Below are positions 16,603 through 27,796 of a stretch of DNA of 64,000 nt, piece by piece. Source of the DNA: Nocardioides pocheonensis (GTDB taxonomy: Bacteria > Actinomycetota > Actinomycetes > Propionibacteriales > Nocardioidaceae); contig NZ_RJSF01000040.1 in NCBI RefSeq assembly GCF_003725535.1, positions 843,507 through 907,506 on the forward strand, read 5' to 3'. Within the stretch, counting starts at the first letter, position 1. Every line of letters starts with the position of its first letter. A model generated the notes under the pieces. The model did not search any database, had not been told where the DNA came from, and saw only the letters and a program-made list of their open reading frames with translations. The position numbers and the translations under genes are program-made.

Positions 16603-17775
16603 ATGAGCACCGCCACCACCGAAGCCCGGGCCCTGGACCACGGTCTTCCGCCGGCCCGGTACGCCCGCGGATGGCACTGCCTCGGGCTCGCGGACACCTT
16701 CCGCGACGGAAAGCCGCACCGGGTGGAGGCCTTCGAGCGCAAGCTCGTGGTCTGGGCCGACAGCGAGGGCAAGCTCAACGCGCTCGACGGCTACTGCCGG
16801 CACATGGGCGGCGACCTGACCCAGGGTGAGGTCAAGGGCGACCAGATCGCCTGCCCGTTCCACGACTGGCGCTGGGGCGGCGACGGCAAGTGCAAGGAGA
16901 TCCCCTATGCGCGCCGCGTCCCGATGCGCGCGCGCACGGTCCGGTTCGAGACCGCCGAGCGCAACGGCCAGCTGTTCATCTGGCACGACCCCGAGGGCTC
17001 CGCGGCCGACCTCGACATCCTGCCGCCCGAGATCCCGGACGTGCTCACCGACGCCTACACCCCCTGGTCCTGGCACACCAAGGAGATCAACGGCTCGCAC
17101 TGCCGCGAGCTGATCGACAACGTCGCGGACATGGCGCACTTCTACTACGTGCACTTCGCGTTCCCGACCAGCTTCCGCAACGTCTTCGAGGGACACACCG
17201 CGACGCAGTACATGTCGTCGAAGGGGCGCCCGGACATGGGCTCCGGCGGGTACGGGGACGAGAACTCCACGCTGAAGTCGGTGGCCACGTACTACGGACC
17301 GGCGTACATGATCAACTGGCTCGAGGTGGACTACAAGGGCTACGTCACCGAGGTCATCCTCATCAACTGCCACCTCCCCACCAGCCAGAGCTCGTTCACG
17401 CTGCAGTACGGCATCGCGGTGAAGAAGCCCGAGGGCCTCGACGAGAAGACCGTGAACTACATCGCCGAGCGCTACACGGAGTCCTTCGGCACCGGGTTCC
17501 TCCAGGACGTCGCGATCTGGGAGAACAAGGCGCCCGTGCAGAACCCGCTGCTGTGCGAGGAGGACGGCCCGGTCTACCAGCTGCGTCGCTGGTACGAGCA
17601 GTTCTACGTCGACCAGGCCGAGATCAAGCCGGAGATGGTCGACCGGTTCGAGTTCGAGGTCGACACGACCAAGGCCAACGAGTACTGGCAGGCCGAGGTG
17701 GCCGAGAACCTCCGCCGGCGCGCGGAGGAAGGAAGCACGGCGGACGCGGAGGCCGCGGCGACCGCGGACGCGTGA
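16603..17775 (+). CDS. kshA: 3-ketosteroid 9-alpha-hydroxylase oxygenase KshA
   Basis: The 390-residue Rieske oxygenase has Rieske ligands C65-R-H67 (YCRHMGGD) and C84-P-F-H87 (CPFHDWRWGGDG). The mononuclear iron site lies in DNVADMAHFYYVHF (N173, H179, H184), with a downstream Asp (FLQDVAIWENK). The C-terminal DGPVYQLRRWYEQFYVDQA block is characteristic of KshA. It hydroxylates C9 of androsta-1,4-diene-3,17-dione or its CoA-ester relatives, which leads to opening of ring B. ATG 16603 has GGGAGG 6 bases upstream. It is coupled to the next small gene by TGATG. Confidence 0.97.
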   Translation: MSTATTEARALDHGLPPARYARGWHCLGLADTFRDGKPHRVEAFERKLVVWADSEGKLNALDGYCRHMGGDLTQGEVKGDQIACPFHDWRWGGDGKCKEIPYARRVPMRARTVRFETAERNGQLFIWHDPEGSAADLDILPPEIPDVLTDAYTPWSWHTKEINGSHCRELIDNVADMAHFYYVHFAFPTSFRNVFEGHTATQYMSSKGRPDMGSGGYGDENSTLKSVATYYGPAYMINWLEVDYKGYVTEVILINCHLPTSQSSFTLQYGIAVKKPEGLDEKTVNYIAERYTESFGTGFLQDVAIWENKAPVQNPLLCEEDGPVYQLRRWYEQFYVDQAEIKPEMVDRFEFEVDTTKANEYWQAEVAENLRRRAEEGSTADAEAAATADA

Positions 17776-18077
17776 TGGGCGCCTTCACCCCGACCCGCCA
17801 GGAGACCATCGAGGACCAGAAGCTGTACCTCGACGGGCGACTGCGCGAGATCGCCTGCCTGGACTGCCTGGCCAAGGTGAAGGTCAAGAAGAACAGCGAG
17901 CACCACACCGCGGTCCAGTGGTCGGACGAGGCACTGGGGCACTGCACCGAGTTCGCCAGACTGTCCGGGCAGCCCGGCGGTCGGCCGGTCTACGAGTCCT
18001 GCCCCCGGCTGATGGCCTCCATCGACCGGGCGGTCACCGAGGGCGAGCTGGAGGTCGGCGCCGAGGATGGTTACTGA
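17775..18077 (+). CDS. four-cysteine small protein between KSH subunits
   Basis: The 100-residue protein begins MGAFTPTRQETIEDQKLY. It contains C28-L-D-C31, H56-C57 and C76 (VYESCPRL). Four cysteines, including one CxxC pair, could hold a Zn ion or an Fe-S cluster. I do not recognise the family. It overlaps the kshA stop by one base (TGATG) and ends two bases before the kshB ATG, so it is made with both subunits. Possible roles are electron transfer, assembly or regulation of KSH, but none is shown. The codon use and GC content look like those of its neighbours. Confidence 0.8.
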   Translation: MGAFTPTRQETIEDQKLYLDGRLREIACLDCLAKVKVKKNSEHHTAVQWSDEALGHCTEFARLSGQPGGRPVYESCPRLMASIDRAVTEGELEVGAEDGY

Positions 18078-18079
18078 GC

Positions 18080-19171
18080 ATGACAACTGAGTCCTACCAG
18101 CTTCGCGTCGCGGACGTGATCGAGGAGACGGAGGACGCCCGGTCGATCGTCTTCGAGGTGCCCTCGGAGCTCCAGGAGACGTTCGCCTACACGCCCGGGC
18201 AGTTCCTGACCGTGGCCGTGCCGAGCGAGCAGACCGGCCTCGCGGCACGCTGCTACTCGCTGTCCAGTGCCCCGCACAGCGGCCGTCACCAGATCACGGT
18301 CAAGCGCACGGTCGACGGCTACGCGTCCAACTGGCTCGTGCAGAACCTCAAGCCGGGGGACACCCTGCGCGTCCTGCCCCCGAGCGGGATCTTCACCCCG
18401 AAGGACGTCGACGCCGACTTCCTCCTGTTCGCGGCCGGCTCCGGGATCACCCCGGTGATGTCGATCGCCCGCACGGCGCTCGAGAAGGGCACCGGCAAGG
18501 TGGTGCTGTTCTACGCCAACGAGAACGAGTCGTCGGTGATCTTCGCGGCTCAGCTCCGCGAGCTCGCCGAGGAGTACGCCGACCGCTTCACGGTCGTGCA
18601 CTGGCTCGTGTCCGTCCAGGGGCTCCCCTCGCAGCAGAAGCTGGCCACCTTCGCGACGTACTTCTCCTCCTACACCGCCTTCGTGTGCGGCCCGGGGCCG
18701 TTCATGAAGGCGACCACCGACGCGCTCAAGGAGCTGGGCTTCCCGCGCGACCGGCGCCACCAGGAGAAGTTCGTCTCGCTCGGGGGCAACCCCTTCGGTG
18801 ACGTCGAGGAGGTGCTGGCCGCACAGAAGGAGCTCAAGGAGGCCGACGACCACGAAGACACCGACGATGCGAGCGAGCCGGCCGTCACCGGTCCGATCGC
18901 GGTCGAGGTCGAGCTGGACGGCGAGCAGTACTCCTTCGACGACTGGCAGGGCGACAAGGTGCTGCTGGAGTACCTCGAGGAGAAGGGCGTGGACGCGCCG
19001 TTCAGCTGCCGCGAGGGCCAGTGCAGCGCGTGCGCGTGCGTGATGCTCGAGGGCGATGTCCGGCTCCAGCACAACGAGGTGCTCGACCAGGACGACCTCG
19101 CCGACGGGATCCGCCTGGTCTGCCAGGCGAAGCCGGTGACCGACCGGATCCGGATCAGCTACAACGGCTGA
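18080..19171 (+). CDS. kshB: 3-ketosteroid 9-alpha-hydroxylase reductase KshB
   Basis: The 363-residue protein has an FNR-like module with the FAD motif ARCYSLSSAP and NAD-binding AAGSGITPVMSIARTAL and CGPGPFMKA. An acidic linker near residues 250-270 (KEADDHEDTDDASEP) leads to a C-terminal plant-type [2Fe-2S] ferredoxin domain with CREGQCSACAC and LVCQAKP (CX4CX2C...C). This domain order is that of KshB/HmpF-like reductases, which pass electrons from NADH via FAD to KshA. The start ATG 18080 lies just after the small cysteine protein. The 3' end overlaps pssA by 13 bases tail to tail. Confidence 0.96.
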   Translation: MTTESYQLRVADVIEETEDARSIVFEVPSELQETFAYTPGQFLTVAVPSEQTGLAARCYSLSSAPHSGRHQITVKRTVDGYASNWLVQNLKPGDTLRVLPPSGIFTPKDVDADFLLFAAGSGITPVMSIARTALEKGTGKVVLFYANENESSVIFAAQLRELAEEYADRFTVVHWLVSVQGLPSQQKLATFATYFSSYTAFVCGPGPFMKATTDALKELGFPRDRRHQEKFVSLGGNPFGDVEEVLAAQKELKEADDHEDTDDASEPAVTGPIAVEVELDGEQYSFDDWQGDKVLLEYLEEKGVDAPFSCREGQCSACACVMLEGDVRLQHNEVLDQDDLADGIRLVCQAKPVTDRIRISYNG

Positions 19172-20103
19172 GCGTCCTCGTCGTCGACGGTGTCGTCGCC
19201 GGTGATCGGCAGGAACACCGACTGCTGGCGACGGCGGGGCGGGGCGACCGACTGCGGTCCGAAGATCCTCGCCCGCGCCGGTCCGGTGAGCACGCCGAGC
19301 GGAGCGGTCAGCACGTAGGAGTAGGCCACGACCAGCATCGTCGCCGCGGGCGCGACGGCGAGGCCGGCCACGAACGCGACGGCCACCAGCGCGGTCGTCA
19401 CCCGCGCCTGGCGCGTGCGGGGCGTGACCAGGTCGCGGAACGACCGGAACCGGATCGTGCTCACCATCAGGAGCGCCGGGACGACGCTGATGCACGCCGG
19501 GAGCAGGATCCGTGGACCGACGGCCAGCTCGGGCCGGTCCAGGGCGATCACGGTGGCGATCACGACGGCCGCGGCACCGGGGCTGGGCATCCCCACGAAG
19601 TAGCGCTTGTCCGCGGTCGGGTCGATCGTGAAGTTGAAGCGGGCCAGCCGGAAGGCCGCGCAGGCGAGCCACAGGTACGCCGCGACCCACGCGACCACCG
19701 GCCACTCGGGCAGCACCCGGGTGTAGACCAGCACGGCCGGCGCGAGCCCGAAGGAGATGAGGTCGGCCAGGGAGTCCAGCTGGACCCCGAACGGCGACGT
19801 GGCACCGATCATGCGCGCGACCGCGCCGTCGCAGATGTCCATCACGATCGCCAGGGTCATCAGCGCGGCGGCCCAGTGGCTGTGGTCGTTGAAGGCCAGG
19901 GGGACCGCTGAGAACCCGCAGGCCATGTTCGCGGCCGTGAACATGCTCGGCGCGGTGACCCGCAGCTTCTCCTTGTTCGGCAGCTGGCGCAGGGAGACGA
20001 CCTCGGCGCCCGAGTGCGACGCGATCCGGAACCGGCGCCGGCGGAGGATCCGGCGCCGTCGGCGGCGGGCCGCTGCGTGGGTCGGCAGCGCCTCGTCAGG
20101 CAC
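19159..20103 (-). CDS. pssA: CDP-diacylglycerol-serine O-phosphatidyltransferase
   Basis: The protein has 314 residues with the proposed GTG start at 20103, which overlaps the psd end by 8 bases. An Arg-rich N-terminus precedes several membrane segments. The CDP-alcohol phosphotransferase signature DGAVAR...G...D...D is present as DGAVARM (D92) and GVQLDSLAD (D110, D114). The product makes phosphatidylserine from CDP-diacylglycerol and serine; Psd next door decarboxylates it to phosphatidylethanolamine. The frame is open for another 21 codons upstream (to 20166), but those lie inside psd. The Arg-rich first 40 residues are unusual and the true start may differ. Confidence 0.9.
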   Translation of the reverse strand: MPDEALPTHAAARRRRRRILRRRRFRIASHSGAEVVSLRQLPNKEKLRVTAPSMFTAANMACGFSAVPLAFNDHSHWAAALMTLAIVMDICDGAVARMIGATSPFGVQLDSLADLISFGLAPAVLVYTRVLPEWPVVAWVAAYLWLACAAFRLARFNFTIDPTADKRYFVGMPSPGAAAVVIATVIALDRPELAVGPRILLPACISVVPALLMVSTIRFRSFRDLVTPRTRQARVTTALVAVAFVAGLAVAPAATMLVVAYSYVLTAPLGVLTGPARARIFGPQSVAPPRRRQQSVFLPITGDDTVDDEDAQPL

Positions 20104-20785
20104 CGTCGGTCTCCCGGGGCGCCCGCCAGCGACCGAGCACGGTCTCGCCGGCAACGGTCCGGTCACCGCGCGCGACGGTGAGCTCGACGTCGGGGGGGAC
20201 GAACACGTCCATCCGCGAGCCGAACTTCATCAGCCCGATCCGCTCACCGGTGGCCACGTCGTCACCGGGCCGGACCCGGGTCACGACGCGCCGCGCGACG
20301 GCGCCGACGATCTGGCGGAACACGACGACGCGGGTGCGCCCTCCCACCTCTCGCTCGACGGTGATGTCGCTGCGCTCGTTCTCGGTCGCGCTCTCGAACT
20401 TGTACGCCGCCAGCCACTTGCCCGGCCGGTAGGTCACGTCCGTGATCCGGCCGCCGTACGGCGCGCGGTTGATGTGCACGTCGAAGACCGAGAGGAAGAT
20501 GCTCACCTGCTGCCACTCGCCCTGCGCCGTCGCAGGCGGCGCGACACCGGGCTGGCCGGGACCGGCGTGCATGACCTTGCCGTCCGCGGGTGCCACCACG
20601 GTGTCCTCGTCGACCGGGGTCGCATCGATCCGGCGGTCGGGGTCGCGGAAGAAGGCCACGATGCCGACGGGGAGCGCCAGCAGCGCGGCAGCCGCCCGTC
20701 GACGGCCGAGCGCGGCCGCCAGGAGCGCGGGGGCCGAGCCCACCGCGGCAGCCGGCCAGGCCTCGCGGTCGATCGTGGTCGCCAT
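20096..20785 (-). CDS. psd: phosphatidylserine decarboxylase (Psd-A type)
   Basis: The 229-residue protein has an N-terminal hydrophobic segment (AAALLALPVGIVAFF), then VVAPADGKV and FLSVFDVHINRAPYGG. The self-cleavage motif is LMKFGSRMDVFVP. Cleavage is expected between G189 and S190 to give the pyruvoyl group. The enzyme makes phosphatidylethanolamine from the PssA product. I chose ATG 20785, which has GAAAGGG about 6 bases upstream; the frame extends 17 codons further without family sequence. Confidence 0.93.
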   Translation of the reverse strand: MATTIDREAWPAAAVGSAPALLAAALGRRRAAAALLALPVGIVAFFRDPDRRIDATPVDEDTVVAPADGKVMHAGPGQPGVAPPATAQGEWQQVSIFLSVFDVHINRAPYGGRITDVTYRPGKWLAAYKFESATENERSDITVEREVGGRTRVVVFRQIVGAVARRVVTRVRPGDDVATGERIGLMKFGSRMDVFVPPDVELTVARGDRTVAGETVLGRWRAPRETDGA

Positions 20786-20916
20786 GCAGACCCTTTCGGG
20801 GGGTGAGTGCTCGGCCCAAACTAGCCGCTTCCGCACGGCTTCGGACCTCGTGTCAGCGCACGGACGAGGCGGAGATCACGTGCTCGACGACTCGCTGGCG
20901 ACCCCACGAACGCCCG

Positions 20917-20957
20917 CGGCCCCGTCCCGTGATCGTGCTGATCACGGGACGGGGCCG
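20917..20957. terminator. strong hairpin downstream of RTX-like gene
   Basis: Perfect 18-base arms (left beginning CGGCCCCGTCCCGTGATC) are separated by a 5-base loop (GTGCT). It lies 38 bases past the stop of the secreted RTX-like gene and before psd, both on the minus strand. There is no strong U-run, as is common in actinobacterial terminators. Confidence 0.85.
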
Positions 20958-20994
20958 GTGGAGCGGGGGCGTGACTGGATCACACCGCGGGGGG

Positions 20995-22941
20995 TCAGCC
21001 GCGGTGGACCCTCTCGCAGTTCCGGGCCACGACGTCGCCCTTGTCGGCGTAGACGGTGTCCCGCCCGGCGCCGCAGTTGATCCGCTCGCCGCGGACGTGG
21101 TCACGGGCCCGGATGATGTCGTTCCCGGGGCCGCCGACGTACGTGTCCTTGCCGGAGCCACCCTTGAGGAAGTCAGCGCCGGGGCCACCGAAGAGCCGGT
21201 CGTTGCCGGCATCCCCGAAGATGCGGTCGTTGCCCGAGACCGCGGCCGTCATCCGGCTCGTCGATGCCTTGCCGGTCACGCAGGGTCCGGCATCGCCGTA
21301 CAGCGCGTCGTTGCCGTCCTGACCGTGAGCGGTGTCGTTGCCGGCGCCGCCCTGGCCGCAGTCGTCGCCCGCACCCAGCAGGAGCAGGTCGTTGCCCGGC
21401 CCAGCGTCGACGCCGTCGTTGCCCGCGCCGGTGGTGATGGTCGTGCCCGCTGCCGATCCGCGGACGACCTGGTTCCCGGGCACCACGGCAGTCCCGGATC
21501 CGAGCGTCACGGTGGCCGAGGCCACGCCGCCGGCCGGATTGGTGTTGCGCAGGTTGGCCGCCGCGAACTGGGTGCCGATCTGGTTCACACCCGCTGTCGA
21601 GCCCGGACCGGCCGTGATCGGGATCGAGACGTCGAAGCTCGTGCCCGATGCGATCGTGGTGTAGGAGCACCCGACGTACGGATAGCCGTTCGCGGCAGTG
21701 CAGCCGCTCGGGAGCGCGCCGATCACCGAACCGGTGGGAAGACCGATGTCGAAGTAGGCGCCCGAGACGGCGTCCGGGCCGGCGTTGGCCACGTGCATGG
21801 TGGCCGTGTACGACGAGCCGATCGTCACCGAGGCCGGCGTGACGGTGAAGGACGCCGACAGGTCCGCCTGCTGGTAGCGCTGGACGAGGATGTCCAGGCC
21901 GTGCCAGCCCTCGTTGCCGTCCGTGACCTCGCCCCCGGTGAAGTACGCCCAACCGGTCCAGTTCGGGTCGGTCGGTACGAAGGTGACGACGCCGGTGCTG
22001 CTGACGCTCAGCGTCCCGGGCGCGGTGTCCCCGGAGTTCGGCGGGTAGTAGGTGGGGGCGCTGTAGGTGAGGGGAGTTCCGTCGGGATCGCTGCACCCGA
22101 GATCCTGGGTCAACGCGCCGTGGTTGCTGGAGCGCTGCTCGAGGTTCACGTATCCGTTGGCGTCGGCCGCGGTGGTGCAGACGGGGTCGTGGCGGTTGTC
22201 CAGCACGATCGAGAACGTGTCGGAGGCGCCGGTGCCGTCGGTCCCGGTCACCTGGACCGTCACCTGCGACGCGTCGACCTGGTCGCTGAAGGTGATCGTC
22301 GGGATCGGGGTGCCGGAGCCGTCGCCGGGGTCGACGTCGTGCAGGAGCACGTTGCCGGCCTCGGTGTTCGGCGTGACCGAGTCGATCGCGTAGGTGACGG
22401 TGCTGTCCGGTGCGCTGGTGTAGCAGGGGAGGTAGGTGTAGTCGTACGCGTCTCCGAGCCACTTCCAGGCAGACACCGTGGTGGGTCCGCAGTCGACGAA
22501 GTCAGTGGGCCGGACCACGTGCACGTAGATCGTGGCCGGCGCCGTCAGGCTGCCGTCGCTCACGGTGGCCTGGAGCTCGTCCCGGCCGTGGAAACCTTCG
22601 ACGGGGGTGTACTGCAGGTATCCGTCGGGATGGTCCGTGTCGGCGGGCATGACCACGGTCGTGCCGTGAGCGCCGTCCGTCGTGGCGGTGATGGTCAGAG
22701 CATCGCCCTCGGCGTCGTTGCACGACCAGACGAAGTCGAGGGCGCTGGGGCTCTGGTTCCCGCCCACCTCGATCGCATCGGCGGGAAAGTCGTTCTGCGC
22801 GGTGTACGAGCAGTCGGGAGCGGTGTTCGAGGAGACGACGGCGTTGGCCGGAGCCGCACCCATCACCAGGGGAACGAGGACGAGGCATGCGCTCAAGCCG
22901 AGGCGCAGCGGGACAGGACGTATCAAGGCAAGGCCCTTCAT
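20995..22941 (-). CDS. secreted RTX/hemolysin-type calcium-binding protein with Ig-like domains
   Basis: The 648-residue protein has a Sec signal peptide (hydrophobic LSACLVLVPLVMGAA, cleavage after PANA, residue 34). Cadherin/Ig-like beta domains follow (for example GYLQYTPVEGFHGRDELQAT and a DUF11-like block SYTATMHVANAGPDAVSG). The C-terminal ~130 residues carry RTX nonapeptide repeats (GAGNDGVDAGPGNDLLLLG, GNDRIFGDAGNDRLFGG) that bind Ca2+ when folded outside the cell. No protease or lipase motif is visible, so it is likely an adhesin or surface protein. I start at ATG 22941 because it places the signal peptide at the N-terminus; the frame stays open to 23097. No good Shine-Dalgarno precedes it. 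A hairpin follows it. Confidence 0.88.
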   Translation of the reverse strand: MKGLALIRPVPLRLGLSACLVLVPLVMGAAPANAVVSSNTAPDCSYTAQNDFPADAIEVGGNQSPSALDFVWSCNDAEGDALTITATTDGAHGTTVVMPADTDHPDGYLQYTPVEGFHGRDELQATVSDGSLTAPATIYVHVVRPTDFVDCGPTTVSAWKWLGDAYDYTYLPCYTSAPDSTVTYAIDSVTPNTEAGNVLLHDVDPGDGSGTPIPTITFSDQVDASQVTVQVTGTDGTGASDTFSIVLDNRHDPVCTTAADANGYVNLEQRSSNHGALTQDLGCSDPDGTPLTYSAPTYYPPNSGDTAPGTLSVSSTGVVTFVPTDPNWTGWAYFTGGEVTDGNEGWHGLDILVQRYQQADLSASFTVTPASVTIGSSYTATMHVANAGPDAVSGAYFDIGLPTGSVIGALPSGCTAANGYPYVGCSYTTIASGTSFDVSIPITAGPGSTAGVNQIGTQFAAANLRNTNPAGGVASATVTLGSGTAVVPGNQVVRGSAAGTTITTGAGNDGVDAGPGNDLLLLGAGDDCGQGGAGNDTAHGQDGNDALYGDAGPCVTGKASTSRMTAAVSGNDRIFGDAGNDRLFGGPGADFLKGGSGKDTYVGGPGNDIIRARDHVRGERINCGAGRDTVYADKGDVVARNCERVHRG

Positions 22942-23170
22942 TGATGGGAGGTAGGTAGAGGGCCTGTCGTAGGAAGCGCCGTACCCGAGTGCTGGGAACG
23001 CTAGGTGCGGTCGCCGGCGGTCGGGGCAGAACGGACAAACGTAGTCGGATCGGACGGTTCGGTACGAAACGCCCACGCTCGTCGGCAATGCGTGCAACGC
23101 GCGCCACGGTGCCGGCCCGACCGCTCGCGCAGGGGCCGGGCCAGGGCCTGGACCGCTCGACCCGGTGCGG

Positions 23171-23857
23171 CTACCAGCCGCGCTCCTCCCACTCCGCCAG
23201 GTGCGGCCGCTCTGCGCCGAGCGTCGAGTCGTCGCCGTGACCGGGGTAGAACCAGGTCTCGTCGGGGAGGCGGTCGAAGAGCTTCGTGCGCACGTCGTGC
23301 AGCAGCGACCGGAAGGCGGCCGCGTCGCCGAACGTGTTGCCGACGCCGCCCGGGAAGAGCGAGTCGCCGGTGAAGAGGTGGGGAGTGCCGTCGGGGTCGT
23401 CGTACAGCAGCGCGATCGAGCCCGGGGTGTGGCCGACGAGGTGGATCACCTCGAGCCGGACCTCGCCGATCTCGACGATGTCGCCGTCCCGCACGCGGTC
23501 GTCCACCGGCACGCCGGTCTGCTCGGTGATCGCGTCGGCGTCCGGCTCTCCCGCCACGACCACCGCACCGGTCGCCTCCGCGATCTCGCGCAGCGCGCGG
23601 TGGTGGTCCCAGTGCTGGTGCGTGGTGATCACCTTGGAGGCGCCCGCCTCGCCGAGCAGCTTCAGGAGCGTCGGGCCGTCGTCGGCGGCGTCGATGAGCA
23701 CCTGCTCGTCGGTGGCCCGGCAGCGCAGCACGTAGCAGTTGTTGGACATCTGGGGGTCGACCGCGACCTTCGTGATGATCAGCTTGCTGAGCTCGCGGAT
23801 GTCGGGGGTCGACCCCGGGGTCACGGAGCCCGTGTAGGGGCCGGTGTACGTCGCCAT
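23171..23857 (-). CDS. MBL-fold metallo-hydrolase (glyoxalase II-like)
   Basis: The 228-residue protein has the metallo-beta-lactamase signature THQHWDHH (H80, H82, D84, H85), then VGHTPGSIAL, FTGDSLFPGG and YPGHGDDS. These supply ligands for a two-metal site as in hydroxyacylglutathione hydrolases. In mycothiol-using actinobacteria such enzymes may hydrolyse S-acyl-mycothiols; that substrate is inference. The start codon ATG 23857 lies 37 bases inside the upstream MIP-like gene, so the two are translated together. Confidence 0.9.
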   Translation of the reverse strand: MATYTGPYTGSVTPGSTPDIRELSKLIITKVAVDPQMSNNCYVLRCRATDEQVLIDAADDGPTLLKLLGEAGASKVITTHQHWDHHRALREIAEATGAVVVAGEPDADAITEQTGVPVDDRVRDGDIVEIGEVRLEVIHLVGHTPGSIALLYDDPDGTPHLFTGDSLFPGGVGNTFGDAAAFRSLLHDVRTKLFDRLPDETWFYPGHGDDSTLGAERPHLAEWEERGW

Positions 23858-24576
23858 GGGCCCAGCCTAGGGAGTCCGGAGTCGCAGGCCAGGCCCTCGC
23901 CCCGTCCGCGGCCGACCAGCCACCAGCCCAGGTCCGCTGCGGTGCCCTCGACGACCGGCTGCTCCGCGCCGACGCTCCACGTGCGGATCGTGTCGGTCGC
24001 ACGGATCGTGAAGACGGGGGAGTCGGGGGACGCCGCGTGGTCCTCGGTGGCGAGGTCGAGCAGCTCGACGGCGAAGTCGCCCGGCCAGTCGCGGTGGGAG
24101 TAGCCGGCGTCGAGGTCGGCGTGGTGGATCTCCACCTCGCGCCGCCGGGTCGCCGGGACCTCGACCACGGACCACTGCGGACCGTCGGGGACCCGGGCGA
24201 TGCTCCCGCCCCAGTGCGCCGCGTCGAGCGTCGACAGCGCGTCCCGCAGCGCCTGGCCGGCGCCGAAGAGCCGCTCCCGGATCTCGGCGGGCCCGGCCTG
24301 GCTGAGCTCCTCGATGTCGGCGTCCCGCTTCTCGCCGGACTCGTAGACGGGCACCTCCACGTCGTGTGCCAGGCCGTTCACCGCGCCCGCCAGGCCCTCG
24401 GCGTTCAGCGCCAGGTGGGCGGCCACGTGGGCGCGGCTCCAGCCCGGAAGCACGGACGGTTCGCCCCAGGCGTCGGGCGACAGGGAATCGACGGTGCGGA
24501 GCAGGTGTTGCTCCGACTGGTGCAGTGCGTCGAGCGCGGCGGTGAGATCCGGGTGCGGGGTCGGGTCCGAGGTCAT
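23821..24576 (-). CDS. maleylpyruvate isomerase-family mycothiol-dependent enzyme
   Basis: The 251-residue DinB-like four-helix protein contains LPGWSRAHVAAHLALNAEG, the family's metal-binding helix (first His), and EVPATRRREVEIHHADLDAG with the His pair. The C-terminal domain (TIRTWSVGAE...) is typical of the MDMPI group. Members bind Zn and use mycothiol as cofactor, though most have no assigned substrate. I chose ATG 24576; the frame is open to 24741 but the extra 55 codons overlap the uvrA promoter region. The gene is divergent from uvrA. Confidence 0.87.
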   Translation of the reverse strand: MTSDPTPHPDLTAALDALHQSEQHLLRTVDSLSPDAWGEPSVLPGWSRAHVAAHLALNAEGLAGAVNGLAHDVEVPVYESGEKRDADIEELSQAGPAEIRERLFGAGQALRDALSTLDAAHWGGSIARVPDGPQWSVVEVPATRRREVEIHHADLDAGYSHRDWPGDFAVELLDLATEDHAASPDSPVFTIRATDTIRTWSVGAEQPVVEGTAADLGWWLVGRGRGEGLACDSGLPRLGPWRRTPAPTRAP

Positions 24577-24720
24577 GCAACCAGTCTGCCGTCTGGGCCC
24601 GACCCGGTCCCGATCGGATTGTGTCGGAGGTGCGTGAGAAGGTGACGCGGTGTCGGGTACGGCGTCTCCCGAGGTCCCGCCCCGCGGGGTCAGGGATGCT
24701 CGAAACCGCCACGGCGATGT

Positions 24721-24736
24721 GCGAACATGTGTTCGA
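24721..24736. promoter_or_regulatory. LexA SOS box upstream of uvrA
   Basis: GCGAACATGTGTTCGA contains the CGAAC-N4-GTTCG core of actinobacterial SOS boxes, matching TCGAACATGTGTTCGA at all but the first base. It lies 104 bases before the uvrA GTG, in the divergent region. Confidence 0.88.
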
Positions 24737-24840
24737 CTCATCGCCGGAACGGGACGCCCGGACCGTGCGGCAACGGCTCAGGGAATGCGACAGGTAGGCA
24801 ACGACGAGGTCGGGGGACGGCCCGGACAGCAAGGGAAGCA

Positions 24841-27681
<2,841 letters not shown>

Positions 27682-27796
27682 ACCTTCAGCGCACGTCGTC
27701 CGTGGTCTCAGACAGTTCCAAGAATCACTGCCTACGCTCGCGTCGACCGTTGCCGCGACGCGTGGTGACCTCGACTCCCGACGAAAGGTGCTCCTC

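Noticed and set aside
24577-24840. Small genes in the MIP/uvrA divergent gap
   Set aside because: Only the LexA box and promoter-like sequence are supported; short frames there lack ribosome sites.
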